DNA of 64,000 nucleotides from Paraflavisolibacter caeni (lineage in GTDB: Bacteria > Bacteroidota > Bacteroidia > Chitinophagales > Chitinophagaceae): contig NZ_JAOTIF010000012.1 of the NCBI RefSeq assembly GCF_025628885.1, forward strand, positions 102,124-166,123, written 5' to 3'. The position numbers and the translations under genes are program-made. Positions 45,338 to 55,500 of the stretch are shown piece by piece; positions within the stretch are counted from its first letter, which is position 1; every line of letters begins with the position of its first letter. The notes below the pieces were generated by a model. The model did not search any database and was not told the origin of the DNA. It worked only from the letters and a program-made list of their open reading frames with translations.

Positions 45338-48300
45338 AAACTTCCGGTATTTTCATGATAACTTCCGTACCTCCAGGCGTACCATCAGGAAGTAATAGGT
45401 CAGTAATAGTAATAAAGGTTTCAGCATCTATTTTCTGTTCCAACAGGGCGATACGGTCGGCCGTAATACGCATGCCCATTGATTTATGGGTAGCCGCCGA
45501 TTTGCTTTTCAGTTCTGCCGCTCTTTTTCTACCAATACCATCATCTGTTACCTTACAGTACAAGAAATCATCTTGTCCGAACAATTCGATATCTAAATAA
45601 CCTTTACCTTCTTTATGCATTAAACCATGCCAGATGGCATTTTCTGCGTAGGGTTGTATAATCAGTGGCGGCACTTTCACTGCAGAAATATCCAGATCAT
45701 CATCTACAATAATTTTGAAGTCGAACTTATGATCAAATCTTACCGCTTCCAGTTCAAGGTAGAGCCTTAAAGATTCCAACTCACTTTCTAAAGGAATTAA
45801 TTCAGCCTGTGAGTTTTGCAAAATCAATCTCACTAGTTTTGAGAATTTGGATAGATATTCTGAAGCTTGTATTTTATTGTTTTGTAGAATAAAGTGATTA
45901 ATGGAATTAAGTGAATTAAATATGAAGTGTGGATTCATTTGTGCTCTAAGCGCCTGCATTTCAAGCTCTGTAGTTTTGTGCTGTAATTGAGCCAATTGCT
46001 TTTCTTTTTGTGCCAATAGTTTCTCTTTTTCAGAATGTTCCAATTGCTGGCGAAACTTCTTATGCATGCGCCATTGTATCGTTACATACAATAAAGTTGA
46101 TACCAATGCCACTGCTATTATTTTAAACCACCATGTGCCCCACCATGGAGGCGAGATGGCTATGTCAACGCTCTTTTCAGCCCATATACCTTCGCTGTTG
46201 GCTGCTTTTACACGAAAAACATACTTTCCTGGCGGTACATTAAAATAGGTGGCCTTTCGGGCTATGCTTGCCTCATTCCAGCTGTTATCATAATTTTCCA
46301 GCATAAAGAAGTGCCGATTATCTTCCGGATTGGCGAAATCAATGGCAGCAAAGTTGATTGTAAAGGCATTTTGATTATAATGTAACAAAATATTTTTCGT
46401 TTTTAAAAAGGGCTCCCCACTTGGATTATTCTTCTCGTTATGAAAATTCTTGTTACCTAAATTAAAACTTGAAAAAACTAGACTTGGTGGTTTGTTTGCT
46501 TTTGTCAACTGATCAGGGAGAAAAGTATAGTAGCCGGAGTAAGTCCCGAAAAATAATTTACCATCACTACTTTTATAACTGGAGCGATAACATAAATCAT
46601 CCCCATAGATGCCATAGCCTTTACCAAATATCTGTGTTACAATTCGTTGTTGGTTTAATTTAAAAATCCCATATTCCGTAGCAATCCAAAGATTTCTGTG
46701 ATCATCTTCAACAATGGATCGTATAAAACTGAATCTAGTAAGTGTATTGGAGTCTACATATTGTTCAAAATTCTTTTTTTCTTTACTGTATGTAAATAGG
46801 CCTTCGGCGCCTCCGGTCCAAAATGTGCCTTTTGCATCTTCAAAAAGGCTGGTAATGCCCTTTCCGTTTAGGTAGGTCTCATATTTGCCATTTGCTGTAT
46901 TGAGCTTATGTACATCTCCCACCATCCAGCAACCCACCCATATTTCGCCCTGTTTGTTTTCTAGAACAGATGTAACAATATTCAATCCAAGCGTGCTTGT
47001 ATCTTCAGGATGAAAAATATACCTTGTAAATAAACCAGTCTTGCGGTCCATCCTGTTTAATCCTTTGGTTGTTCCCACCCATAAATCAGACTTTTTATCT
47101 TCATATATCGTCAAAATAAAGTCATTGCTTAAGCTGCTCTTATTTTTAGGATTGTGCCGGTAATGAATAAAACCTTCCTTATTTTCATCCCACAGGTTAA
47201 GGCCTTCTTGGGTACCTACCCAAATTTTCCCTTGTTTATCAGCTTTTATGACCTCGATTGAATTATTGGAGATTGAAGCTGGATTGCCCGGTTCGTGAAC
47301 GAACCACTTTGTTTTGCCATTTCCATGGTAGTTCTGAATCTGTAATCCCTGCTGCGTTCCTGTCCAAAGAGCTCCATCCGGACTCTCATAGAATGAATTG
47401 ACACAACCTGTTAAAGACTCATTAAATGGTATATTTCGGCGCAGTGGATTAATCCGATAAAGATTACCGAACAAAGTACTGATCCATACCACACCTTCCC
47501 TTGAAGTATAAGCCCCCCATACATTTCTGTCAGTAAAAGCTCCTGCAGTATCTTTTGCATTCTCGTAATGCTTTGTTTTTTTCGTTTTAGGATCATAATA
47601 ATTCAATCCTGATTCTGCTGTCCCTATCCAAATCGCTCCAGTAATATCCTCTGTAATAAAAGTTATATAGTCTAAATATGGTTTCTTTTTAAAAGGAGGT
47701 CTGCTTAATTTTTCAGGATGTGCCGGTTCATAAGGGAACCTTTGAAAACTACCCTTTTGCCGATTCATTGTGTGTAAACCATCACCTGAAGTACCCACCC
47801 AGAAAATGCCTTTACTATCTTCATAAATAGCTCTCACCTTGTTATTGATAAGGCTGTGTGGATTCTTTGGATCATGTAAGTATCGGGTAAACTTACCCTC
47901 CTTTCTATCCATTCGATTGAGCCCTCCTTCATCAACACTTCCTGCATAGACGCTGCCTGTTCCAATCCAAAGCTCGTGCTGTCGGTCTTCATAAATAGCC
48001 ACTACAGCGTTATTGCTGATACTAGTTGGGTCATTTGGCTGGTTGCGAAAATGGATAAACTTTCCCGATTTAGGGTTGAAACGGTCTAGTCCATCACCTG
48101 TTCCTACCCAAAGCGTTCCTTTATGATCTACCAAAACAGCCGGTACCCAATCACTACTAATACTTCCGGAATCATTAGGGTTATATTTATAGTGTTGGAA
48201 AATGCCAGTAGTTGGGTCAAATCGTTCTAGCCCTTTACCAAAAGTGGCTATCCAAAAAATGCCTGAAGAATCAATACAAATAGCTTCTAAAGCGTCAGTT

Positions 48301-48548
48301 GTCAAAGAGTTCGTATCTAAAGGGTTGTTATTGAAAACTTTCATATCATACCCGTCATAACGGAAAAGTCCTTTTTTGGTAGCAAACCACATGTATCCAT
48401 CCTTATCCTGAACCATACCAGTCACATGCATAAAAACTTTTCCTTGAGGTGGGCGCACTTTATTGAAAAAAATATTCTGCGTCCAGGCAGAGCAAACCCG
48501 TATTAGTAGTAAGGCAAGAATAAAGAAAAATAGAGCAAACCTTTTCAT
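45330..48548 (-). CDS. Two-component propeller sensor histidine kinase (LytS type)
   Basis: 1072 residues. After a signal segment, two seven-bladed Reg_prop propellers (about 25-720) are built of repeats of the type W(V/I)GT..GL(N/F)xxD and FxHYxxNPxNxxSLSNN. A Y_Y_Y domain (about 745-820, NAFTINFAAIDFANPEDNRHF), one membrane helix (about 828-848) and a coiled coil (KEKQLAQLQHKTTELEMQALRAQ) follow. The LytS-type kinase has the phospho-acceptor H874 in MNPHFIFNSLNSINHF and an ATPase domain with QPYAENAIWHG and DDGIGRKRA. Unlike SusR-like hybrid sensors, it has no fused regulator; the LytTR partner is the next gene. The large periplasmic sensor should bind a glycan or similar ligand. Confidence 0.94.
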   Translation of the reverse strand: MKRFALFFFILALLLIRVCSAWTQNIFFNKVRPPQGKVFMHVTGMVQDKDGYMWFATKKGLFRYDGYDMKVFNNNPLDTNSLTTDALEAICIDSSGIFWIATFGKGLERFDPTTGIFQHYKYNPNDSGSISSDWVPAVLVDHKGTLWVGTGDGLDRFNPKSGKFIHFRNQPNDPTSISNNAVVAIYEDRQHELWIGTGSVYAGSVDEGGLNRMDRKEGKFTRYLHDPKNPHSLINNKVRAIYEDSKGIFWVGTSGDGLHTMNRQKGSFQRFPYEPAHPEKLSRPPFKKKPYLDYITFITEDITGAIWIGTAESGLNYYDPKTKKTKHYENAKDTAGAFTDRNVWGAYTSREGVVWISTLFGNLYRINPLRRNIPFNESLTGCVNSFYESPDGALWTGTQQGLQIQNYHGNGKTKWFVHEPGNPASISNNSIEVIKADKQGKIWVGTQEGLNLWDENKEGFIHYRHNPKNKSSLSNDFILTIYEDKKSDLWVGTTKGLNRMDRKTGLFTRYIFHPEDTSTLGLNIVTSVLENKQGEIWVGCWMVGDVHKLNTANGKYETYLNGKGITSLFEDAKGTFWTGGAEGLFTYSKEKKNFEQYVDSNTLTRFSFIRSIVEDDHRNLWIATEYGIFKLNQQRIVTQIFGKGYGIYGDDLCYRSSYKSSDGKLFFGTYSGYYTFLPDQLTKANKPPSLVFSSFNLGNKNFHNEKNNPSGEPFLKTKNILLHYNQNAFTINFAAIDFANPEDNRHFFMLENYDNSWNEASIARKATYFNVPPGKYVFRVKAANSEGIWAEKSVDIAISPPWWGTWWFKIIAVALVSTLLYVTIQWRMHKKFRQQLEHSEKEKLLAQKEKQLAQLQHKTTELEMQALRAQMNPHFIFNSLNSINHFILQNNKIQASEYLSKFSKLVRLILQNSQAELIPLESELESLRLYLELEAVRFDHKFDFKIIVDDDLDISAVKVPPLIIQPYAENAIWHGLMHKEGKGYLDIELFGQDDFLYCKVTDDGIGRKRAAELKSKSAATHKSMGMRITADRIALLEQKIDAETFITITDLLLPDGTPGGTEVIMKIPEVYD

Positions 48549-49276
48549 TTTACTGCTTGCTTCAAAAAATTAGAAGAAATGTCTTTATCTATATGCTTCT
48601 TATTCACATAGGATCTGTATGAACTAAACTATTAGAGATATTTTTTTCTTCCTGGCTGTTGTATCATTCTGATCAATTTTCATGGGTTGAATTATTTACC
48701 GTATTGGTGGGCAGATTTATTGGCCGTTTATGCCTGTGTTGTTTTCTGGTTAATTCTATTTTCTTCAGGCTGAAAAGGGGAGAAATTCTTAACCTATTGA
48801 AAAAGCCGCTTCGAGTTTTAATTGGTCAAATCGGTAGAATAGAAATGCATGTTTATTTTTAGCTCCCTACTTCAGCAATCATCATTGATAGAGTATAGAT
48901 AAATATGGGTTCAAATAATAGGCTTCGGATATAGAACATCCTATATAAAGTTACTTATACTTATATCTATAAACTAATTAATATTTTACTCAAAATTAAT
49001 TCTGGATTGGCTTATTTGTTATCTCTATTGTGTGGTTGTATGTAATAACAAAGTAGATGGCAGGTTTAAATGAGTAGTTGCTTGTTCCTGTATGTCTAAG
49101 TGATATCAAGCACTACTATTTATCCCTCTTTTTTCTGCAGTATGAACCATTTTCCTAAGCTTCATTCATTGTTCATATCAATGTATTTTGGTCTTTCTTT
49201 GATCATACTCTATAGTACAGCTTCATGCGTGACTTTTGTTACGTTTATATCATAGTTGTTAATTTATTTTTGTATT
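48549..49276. other. Long intergenic region
   Basis: 728 AT-rich bp between the divergent kinase and methyltransferase genes. A 67-codon frame at 48659-48862 reads hydrophobic then basic without family resemblance and was not called. A neighbouring frame near 48680-48760 reads like a membrane helix (LPYWWADLLAVYACVVFWL) and may be a gene remnant. Nothing firm. Confidence 0.4.
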
Positions 49277-49885
49277 ATGAATTGTAAGCAACACTGGGAA
49301 CAAGTTTATAAAACTAAGCAACCCAATGAAGTAAGCTGGGCACAAGAAATACCCTATACTTCACTTGAGTTTATTCATAACTTCAATTTACCTAAAACTG
49401 CTAGTATAATAGATGTTGGAGGTGGTGATAGCAAGCTTGTAGATCATCTTCTTGCTGAAGGCTTTGAATATATTACAGTGTTGGACATATCAGAGGATGC
49501 TTTGAATAGAGCAAAAGAAAGGTTGGGTGAAAAAGCGAGAAAAGTAAAGGGGATAGTTTCGGATGTTAATCAATTTATCCCTAATCAGAAATTTGTCCTT
49601 TGGCATGACAGGGCGACCTTTCATTTTCTCACCACTTCCGAGCAAATAAAAAGATACCTATCTACAGCAAAAGAGTTTGTCTCAGGATATTTAACTATAG
49701 GCACCTTTTCTGAAAAAGGTCCAGCTAAATGCAGCGGATTGCCTGTTCAAATATACTGCGAAGAGGAATTGAACAACGTCCTGTCAATTGGATTTAAGAA
49801 GATCCGCTGTATAAACGAAGACCACATTACACCATTCCATACAAGGCAAAACTTTCTTTTTTGCAGTTTTAAAAGCTACAATTAA
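49277..49885 (+). CDS. Class I SAM-dependent methyltransferase
   Basis: 202 residues from ATG 49277. The N-terminus (HWEQVYKTKQPNEVSWAQE) matches small thiol/thiopurine-type methyltransferases. The SAM site is SIIDVGGGDSKLVDHLL with ITVLDISEDAL, then LWHDRATFHFL and a terminal HITPFHTRQNFLFCSF. The GGGDS loop replaces the usual GxGxG but remains Gly-rich. Cytosolic, single gene. Bases downstream are gene remnants, so no operon can be inferred. Confidence 0.87.
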   Translation: MNCKQHWEQVYKTKQPNEVSWAQEIPYTSLEFIHNFNLPKTASIIDVGGGDSKLVDHLLAEGFEYITVLDISEDALNRAKERLGEKARKVKGIVSDVNQFIPNQKFVLWHDRATFHFLTTSEQIKRYLSTAKEFVSGYLTIGTFSEKGPAKCSGLPVQIYCEEELNNVLSIGFKKIRCINEDHITPFHTRQNFLFCSFKSYN

Positions 49886-49912
49886 AATCCTGCATTTTCT
49901 TTGACTGAATAA

Positions 49913-50326
49913 GTATTTAGTCAGTACAATGCTGCATCCGAAGAAACACGATACATCTATACCGATTTTTATTCTGCAGGGCAGCGACTCAACGGCGCAA
50001 ATGCATACACAGTAACTTTTCAAAAAGGAGAATTACCTCCTGTAAATGGTTTCTGGTCTCTGACTCTATACAATGAGGAACACCTCTTTTCGCCCAATCC
50101 ACTGAACCGGTATTCACTGGGCACCAAGAGCAAGCAACTGAAGTTGGGTGCCGATGGATCATTGACGATTTATGTTCAAAGTGTTGCTCCCGGTACAGAA
50201 AAAGAATCAAATTGGCTTCCTGCTCCAGGAGGAGCCGACTTCTCAATGTACATAAGGGCCTACTGGCCGCAGCAGCCAATTCTCAACGGTTCGTGGATGC
50301 CACCGATGGTAGAGAGACTGAAATAG
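49913..50326 (+). pseudogene. DUF1254/DUF1214 protein, C-terminal remnant
   Basis: An open frame from 49913 to the TAG at 50326 encodes the end of a DUF1214 domain: YIYTDFYSAGQRLNGANAYT, PPVNGFWSLTLYNEEH, NPLNRYSLG, GSLTIYVQS, NWLPAPGGADFSMYIRAYWP and a final W-P-P-M region. A TAA at 49910-49912 closes it upstream and no start is suitable, so the first two thirds of the gene (DUF1254 and the rest) have been lost. It lies 27 bp after a methyltransferase gene. Confidence 0.87.
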
Positions 50327-50426
50327 ATGATGTTGATGAATGTAATAACCCGGTGCAATAGATACCGGGTTCTATTAAGATTGAAGAGAAGCCTTGTTTT
50401 TTTCAATCTTGCTTTCCGGATTATCC

Positions 50427-51080
50427 CCTGCAGATGAAGACAGGTTTTTCCCATATTTGTGCAAAGATCCTTTGACCGCCGAAGAAAAAAAGGCGCGTAG
50501 ATATGTTACTGTGAATATTGATGATTTGTTCGATATGTCTGATCCGACAGGCAGTACCTACAAAGCTGTTACATCAACAAATGGAATCACTCCGTCGAGC
50601 CTTGCCAACCTATTCCCGGCTATGATGAAGTTTAATCACAACTTCGATGGCTCATGGCTGGGTGGTAATTTTCAGCAGAAACTGGGTAATATTATGATCA
50701 TGCGTATGGCTGAAGTCTATTTGATCGCTGCTGAAGCCACCCTTCATTCAAATGGAGATGGAGCCACTGCCGCTCAATATCTGAATGAATTGCGCAGGCG
50801 CGCTTGTCGTAATATTGCAGACTTCAATCCTGGTACTGGAATGCAGTTAACTTCAGCAACGATGAACGATGTTTTTGATGAATATGCCCGTGAGCTTTGT
50901 GGTGAGTATAGCCGTTGGGCTCTCTTGAAACGTAATAAAGCATTTGAAACTCGATTACAAGCTTACAATAAAACAGCTTTTACAAATTTTGTTGCCGCTA
51001 AACACTATAGCCGGCCCATTCCATTCAACTTCTTGAATCAGATCAATAATGCAGATGAATTTGGAACGAATGGTTACTAG
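50427..51080 (+). pseudogene. SusD/RagB family protein, C-terminal remnant
   Basis: The last ~217 codons of a SusD-type protein: RRYVTVNIDDLFDMSDPTGS, LGNIMIMRMAEVYLIAAEAT, AAQYLNELRRRAC, EYARELCGEYSRWALLKRN and the terminal HYSRPIPFNFLNQI. A normal SusD has about 500-600 residues with a lipoprotein signal; both are missing. An ATG at 50394 opens the frame a little earlier but does not restore the domain. No susC gene is adjacent. A strong terminator follows, still in place for the vanished operon. Confidence 0.88.
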
Positions 51081-51146
51081 CGATTAATTACGAATAATAG
51101 TACAGTCCGCATTGCAAGTAGATGCCGGTACATATTAGTTTAGCCG

Positions 51147-51173
51147 GGGCTGACCAAAAAGGTCAGCCCTTTT
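51147..51173 (+). terminator. Intrinsic terminator after the susD remnant
   Basis: GGGCTGACC - AAAAA - GGTCAGCCC followed by TTTT. A perfect 9-bp stem. Confidence 0.9.
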
Positions 51174-51258
51174 CTTTCGGTCTTCCTATTATTCAAATAA
51201 CTTATACCTGGCAGTTAGACTTCCTCTGATATCCAACTGATCACAACTATTCTAATAT

Positions 51259-51837
51259 TCATTGTTTAAAGGACTCATACCTAGGCTCATTCATTTCCTT
51301 TATATAGCTTTTTAAGTATAAACGTGCTTTGAATAAATAGGACTTACAGGTACCAACTGAAATTCCGAGTGCATGGGCTATATCATGGTGTGAATAACCA
51401 TCAATTACATGCATATTGAAAACTATTCTATAAGAAGGAGGCAGTTTTCTTACCAGTTCTATTAATTCTTTATATACAATTTGCTGATCAGTTGCAAAAC
51501 TGGTGCTTTCAATTTCCAATTCATATTTACTGAGGCTTTCAGTTTTGAGTAGCATATGTTGTCTGCGTAACTCATCAATCGCAGTATTTACCATGATTTT
51601 ATTGATCCAACCAATAAACAACTTAAAAGTTTCTCTTTGATCCTTACTTTCAAAGTTTTGAAAGTTTTGAAACAGCTTTACAAATCCATCATTGACAACA
51701 TCCACTGCTTGATCATAGTGGTAAATATATCGGTATACAATTTTAAGGGCATATTTATAAAATCGCTCATAAAGCATCTTTTGATACTTGTAGTTATTAA
51801 TTGTACATCCAATAATTATGGCAAGTAATTCTTCCAA
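51259..51837 (-). CDS. Orphan ECF-type sigma factor
   Basis: 192 residues. Sigma region 2 has RFYKYALKIVYRYIYHYDQAVDVVNDGFVKLFQNF and GWINKIMVNTAIDELRR; region 4 has LPPSYRIVFNMHVIDGYSHHDIAHALGISVGTCKSYLFKARLYLK. This is the RpoE/SigV-like type common in Bacteroidota. No anti-sigma factor, FecR or susC gene is adjacent, so its control is not visible. The start used (51837) gives an N-terminus (MEELLAIIIGCTINNYKYQK) slightly longer than the core needs. Confidence 0.9.
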   Translation of the reverse strand: MEELLAIIIGCTINNYKYQKMLYERFYKYALKIVYRYIYHYDQAVDVVNDGFVKLFQNFQNFESKDQRETFKLFIGWINKIMVNTAIDELRRQHMLLKTESLSKYELEIESTSFATDQQIVYKELIELVRKLPPSYRIVFNMHVIDGYSHHDIAHALGISVGTCKSYLFKARLYLKSYIKEMNEPRYESFKQ

Positions 51838-52225
51838 ATTCTATTGCTGGGTTACAATCATTAATGATTATCTAAGCATTCGTCGATGTTACCATTCGTT
51901 GGTTTTTAAGTTTTGTCAATAAATCTCTGCCTAATGAGCTTAGAATTATTATTTTTCTTGATTATTGCAAATTTGTTGCCCATTTTAATATTAGTTTACT
52001 CTTCGTATGTGTATGTATGCTGAAGTAATAATTAGTATTTCTTATTGCTACCATTCTCCAGCTTTTACAAGTGACAAGAGTCTGTATTTTAAATTGTTAT
52101 CAATCATCGGCATGAGTATTAATAATCCAAAGCTCAACCATTCTCAACCCAAATATGTAAGAGAAATGCATTTAACGATCGCTTTTATGGCATAATTTTT
52201 AATTCTTTAGTGTAAAACGTATTTT
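51838..52225. other. Intergenic region, no gene recognised
   Basis: 388 bp, divergent between the ECF sigma gene and a tiny membrane protein. One 62-codon frame (52007-52195) has no family-like features and was not called. No clear TAnnTTTG promoter was found. Confidence 0.4.
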
Positions 52226-52423
52226 ATGAAAAAAGTTTATTTAACACTGTTAGCGGCTTGGTTCACGATGATAAGCTTTGCACAGGAACATAAGGTTGAT
52301 ATTGATATTAATAAGAACGAAGGTGGAGGTGGCTTTTTCATGTCACCAGTAGTTTGGATTGTAGGAGGCGCTATTTTTATTCTTCTTCTGGTCGCTCTTT
52401 TACGTGGTAGGAGCAGCGACTAA
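52226..52423 (+). CDS. Small exported single-span membrane protein
   Basis: 65 residues: a signal peptide (about 1-19, ending ISFAQ), a short polar stretch with charged residues (EHKVDIDINKNEG), a Gly run (GGGG), then a membrane helix (about 43-60, VVWIVGGAIFILLLVALL) and a basic end RGRSSD. The clean signal peptide, helix and terminator make it a real gene despite its size. No function known. It is divergent from the orphan ECF sigma factor and might be its target. Confidence 0.75.
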   Translation: MKKVYLTLLAAWFTMISFAQEHKVDIDINKNEGGGGFFMSPVVWIVGGAIFILLLVALLRGRSSD

Positions 52424-52448
52424 TTTTTTTATAAAATAATAATGCGCT

Positions 52449-52482
52449 TAAAAGCTTTATGGATCTATCCATAAAGCTTTTA
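52449..52482. terminator. Bidirectional terminator
   Basis: TAAAAGCTTTATGGAT - CT - ATCCATAAAGCTTTTA: a 16-bp perfect stem between the convergent genes ending at 52423 (+) and 52503 (-). Confidence 0.88.
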
Positions 52483-52502
52483 TTATTCAGTTACTTTAAC
52501 CA

Positions 52503-55500
52503 TTATTGATACCAATTGATTGTTTTGCCAATAGTAAAATTGTAAATAGCTCCGTCCTCATTTTTACCAATACTTGCAGAAAGGAAGAACTTCTGATATG
52601 GGAAAAGGTAAATACCTGCGCCATAAGCAGTGTGCCATAATTGCGAGGAGGTATGTTTCGTCCACACTCTGCCTATATCACCGAAGCCCAATAGGCCAAA
52701 GTCGCCCGATAAAAGAAAGGAGTGGAGTGAAGCTGCTTTATAACGAAGTTCCATGCTGCTGTAAAGAAGTGAGTTACCTGTAAATCGGTAGTTTCTAAAT
52801 CCCCGCAGGTTATTTTCAGTGCCTAGGCCAAGTGCCTGGTAAAAATCATATTGCTCACTGAAAATATGCCCGCCACCTACTTTTATCAATGTCACCAATC
52901 TTGATGTATCAATCAGGGGCGAAGCAAGCAAGATATGTGATTGCAGTCGTGCATAAATTGGACTATTGTTTTTCTGCATATTTCTATAGCAGGTGAATTC
53001 GTTTTTCCAGCTTAGGCCTTGTGTGGGGAATAACAGGTTATCCATGTGGTTTACATTCAACAGTACCCTTCCCCCAATATATAGCTTAGTTTCATACATT
53101 GAAGAGGAATCCATTCCAATGTAATCTGGAGACTCTGCTAGCCATTTGCTGTTTTCTTTTGAATTGTTCCAGTAGTAGTAGGCACTAGGGCCAAAGGAAA
53201 AATTGAACTGGTCAAAGTAGTTTTTTGTAACCAACAGATCTACTGCAGCATAGTTGTACTTAATTCTGTAATAAGAAAATGCTTTGTTCTTGTCCTTCTT
53301 AGTTTCATTGCCTATTCCATAAAAGTTTTGAATAGCATTCTTCTGTATTTCACCAGTTGTCAACAAACCCGTTGCAAACCTCCAGCCGTTTAGGATGTTA
53401 GATAATTTTATTCCATAGGAGTTTTGTGATGGTGCATAATGGATGGAAACAGAAGTTTCAGAAGCAAAAGGTTCACGACGGAAATCATATGTCTTTTTAT
53501 TCGCTCCTATGCCAATTTGCAACCCATATTCAGAATTAGCAGCTAGTGAGAATACTGGAAATTGGCCTTTATCTTGATAGGTATAACTATTCAGTTTATA
53601 TTCATTAATTGTGGGGTGATTGCTCATCCTGTTGCGAGTGCTTCTTCCACGGGACAATATATTAGCCTCCGAAGATCTGTCATAAATAAAGTTTTTGCCT
53701 GTACCATTTACTACAAATGTATCCTGTCCTCCTCCACCAACGATGCGTAGGGGAATACTTTTCTGGACCGAACTATCCACCATAAAGTAATCATTTCCAT
53801 TTAGTCCATATAAACGAATCTCCCTCGTAATGGAAGGATCAAAGCTCCTGTAATAGGTAAGCATTGTAGTATCACCTTTCTTCCGTTCATATACCTTTAT
53901 CTGTAGAATATGATTCTTCTGAGCAACTTGAAAATAGTCATTTTGATTACTACCTAAGATATTCACCTGCTCTGAAATGGCTCTATAAAGCTCAAGAGCC
54001 CTTTCCTTCAAAACATTACGTCGGCTTTTTAGTTTTTCCTCTAAATCCTCACCTCGGATGGCGTAGATTTCCGGAGGTAGTTGCTGTACAGACTTTTCTA
54101 TAGCCTGGTCTGTCAAATCATTTTGAAACTTATTTATTACTTGCTTCCATTGTTCTTCGTCCAGGGTATTTAAAAAGGTATGGTCAAATTCATCTGCACT
54201 AAATCCCAGGCCAACAGCATTAGACAGGTCTTTTGTAAAGCCTCTGAAAAGAGATAAATTTTTTCGTGCTAACATGCGAACCAGCAGCCCATCAGAATTA
54301 AAATAAGCGGCATCCCTGTCGTTTGGCACCGGCTCAAATAATTTTCCATTACCTGTATCTTTCCATCCCCAGGTCCATTGTTCCAGGTGTCGGTCAAAAT
54401 CTCCTGTAAGAATATCCAGGAGTCTTGCTCTTAAAACAGATTGCTGATTTACTACATGATCAGCTTTTTCTGTTATACTATTGAGAATGTCATAGCTTCC
54501 TTTAGTGTCTTTATAAGGATAAGGATCTTTTTCTACCAGCATCACCACCTTATTGGCAAATAATGGTCTGTAAAAGCCAAAAGCAGTATCATTAGGCACA
54601 AAGAAGTATTGAGGCTGGGCCTCTGTTACACCAGTGTATTGCGCAATTGCTGCATTCACAAGGGCTCCATATGGATGCTGAGCTGACATATAATCTTTAA
54701 CGAGGCGCTTCGTCAAACCACTTCTTAATGATACCGGTAAAAACTCAACAGGATCTTTATCCACGGTGCGCAACTTGTATCCTCGTCCATTTGCATCTTC
54801 TAGGTGAAGCGATTTACTTTGCTTTCCGCCACCTAATTTTTTGATTGTTAATCCCCCGTTTACTTTTCCAATATCAAATAGAGGTAATAGTATGGGAGTT
54901 TCCCATTCTTTACGATAGTTTTCACCTATCAATTGTTTTTGCAACTTCGTGGGCTTGCTATATTGTAAACTGGCAGCCACCTTTATATTGTCCTGTACCA
55001 GAGGCATCCACTTTGTTGTTGTATCTTTTAGTGCAGGCAGTTTTGAAAAATCATGAATATGCTGTTGGAAGACTAAAGTTGCCTGCTCTCCCTTTATTTC
55101 ATAGAAGCAGAATTTCGCTTTTTGTTTATTATCAACCTCAATGACAGCAAATCCCTTTGATGGACTCGTAAACAAGGATTCTCTACGCCTGGATACACGG
55201 CTGGTCTTACTTGCGCTACCTGATACTATATAAGTGAGTGTTTTATCTTTTAATAGCTGAAGATTTTCTTCATGGCCGCTTATATATACAATATTAGGAT
55301 GAACAGACAGCGTTTTCTTAAGATCGTTAATCATGCTTTCATATGTTGCATTCATAAGGTCCTGCACATTTGGGAAAGCATTTCGAATTATTGGGTAGAT
55401 GGATCCTGCTAATGGTAAGGGAAGATATAAACCGGGACTAAGATCCGTTAAGGGAAACAAATGTTGCTTGAGATCATAACTTCCACCATGGATGCCATTG

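Noticed and set aside
48659..48862. 67-codon frame in the gap before the methyltransferase gene
   Set aside because: No convincing start context, family resemblance or membrane pattern in that frame.
52007..52195. 62-codon frame upstream of the small membrane protein
   Set aside because: Composition looks like translated intergenic DNA; no domain or signal.
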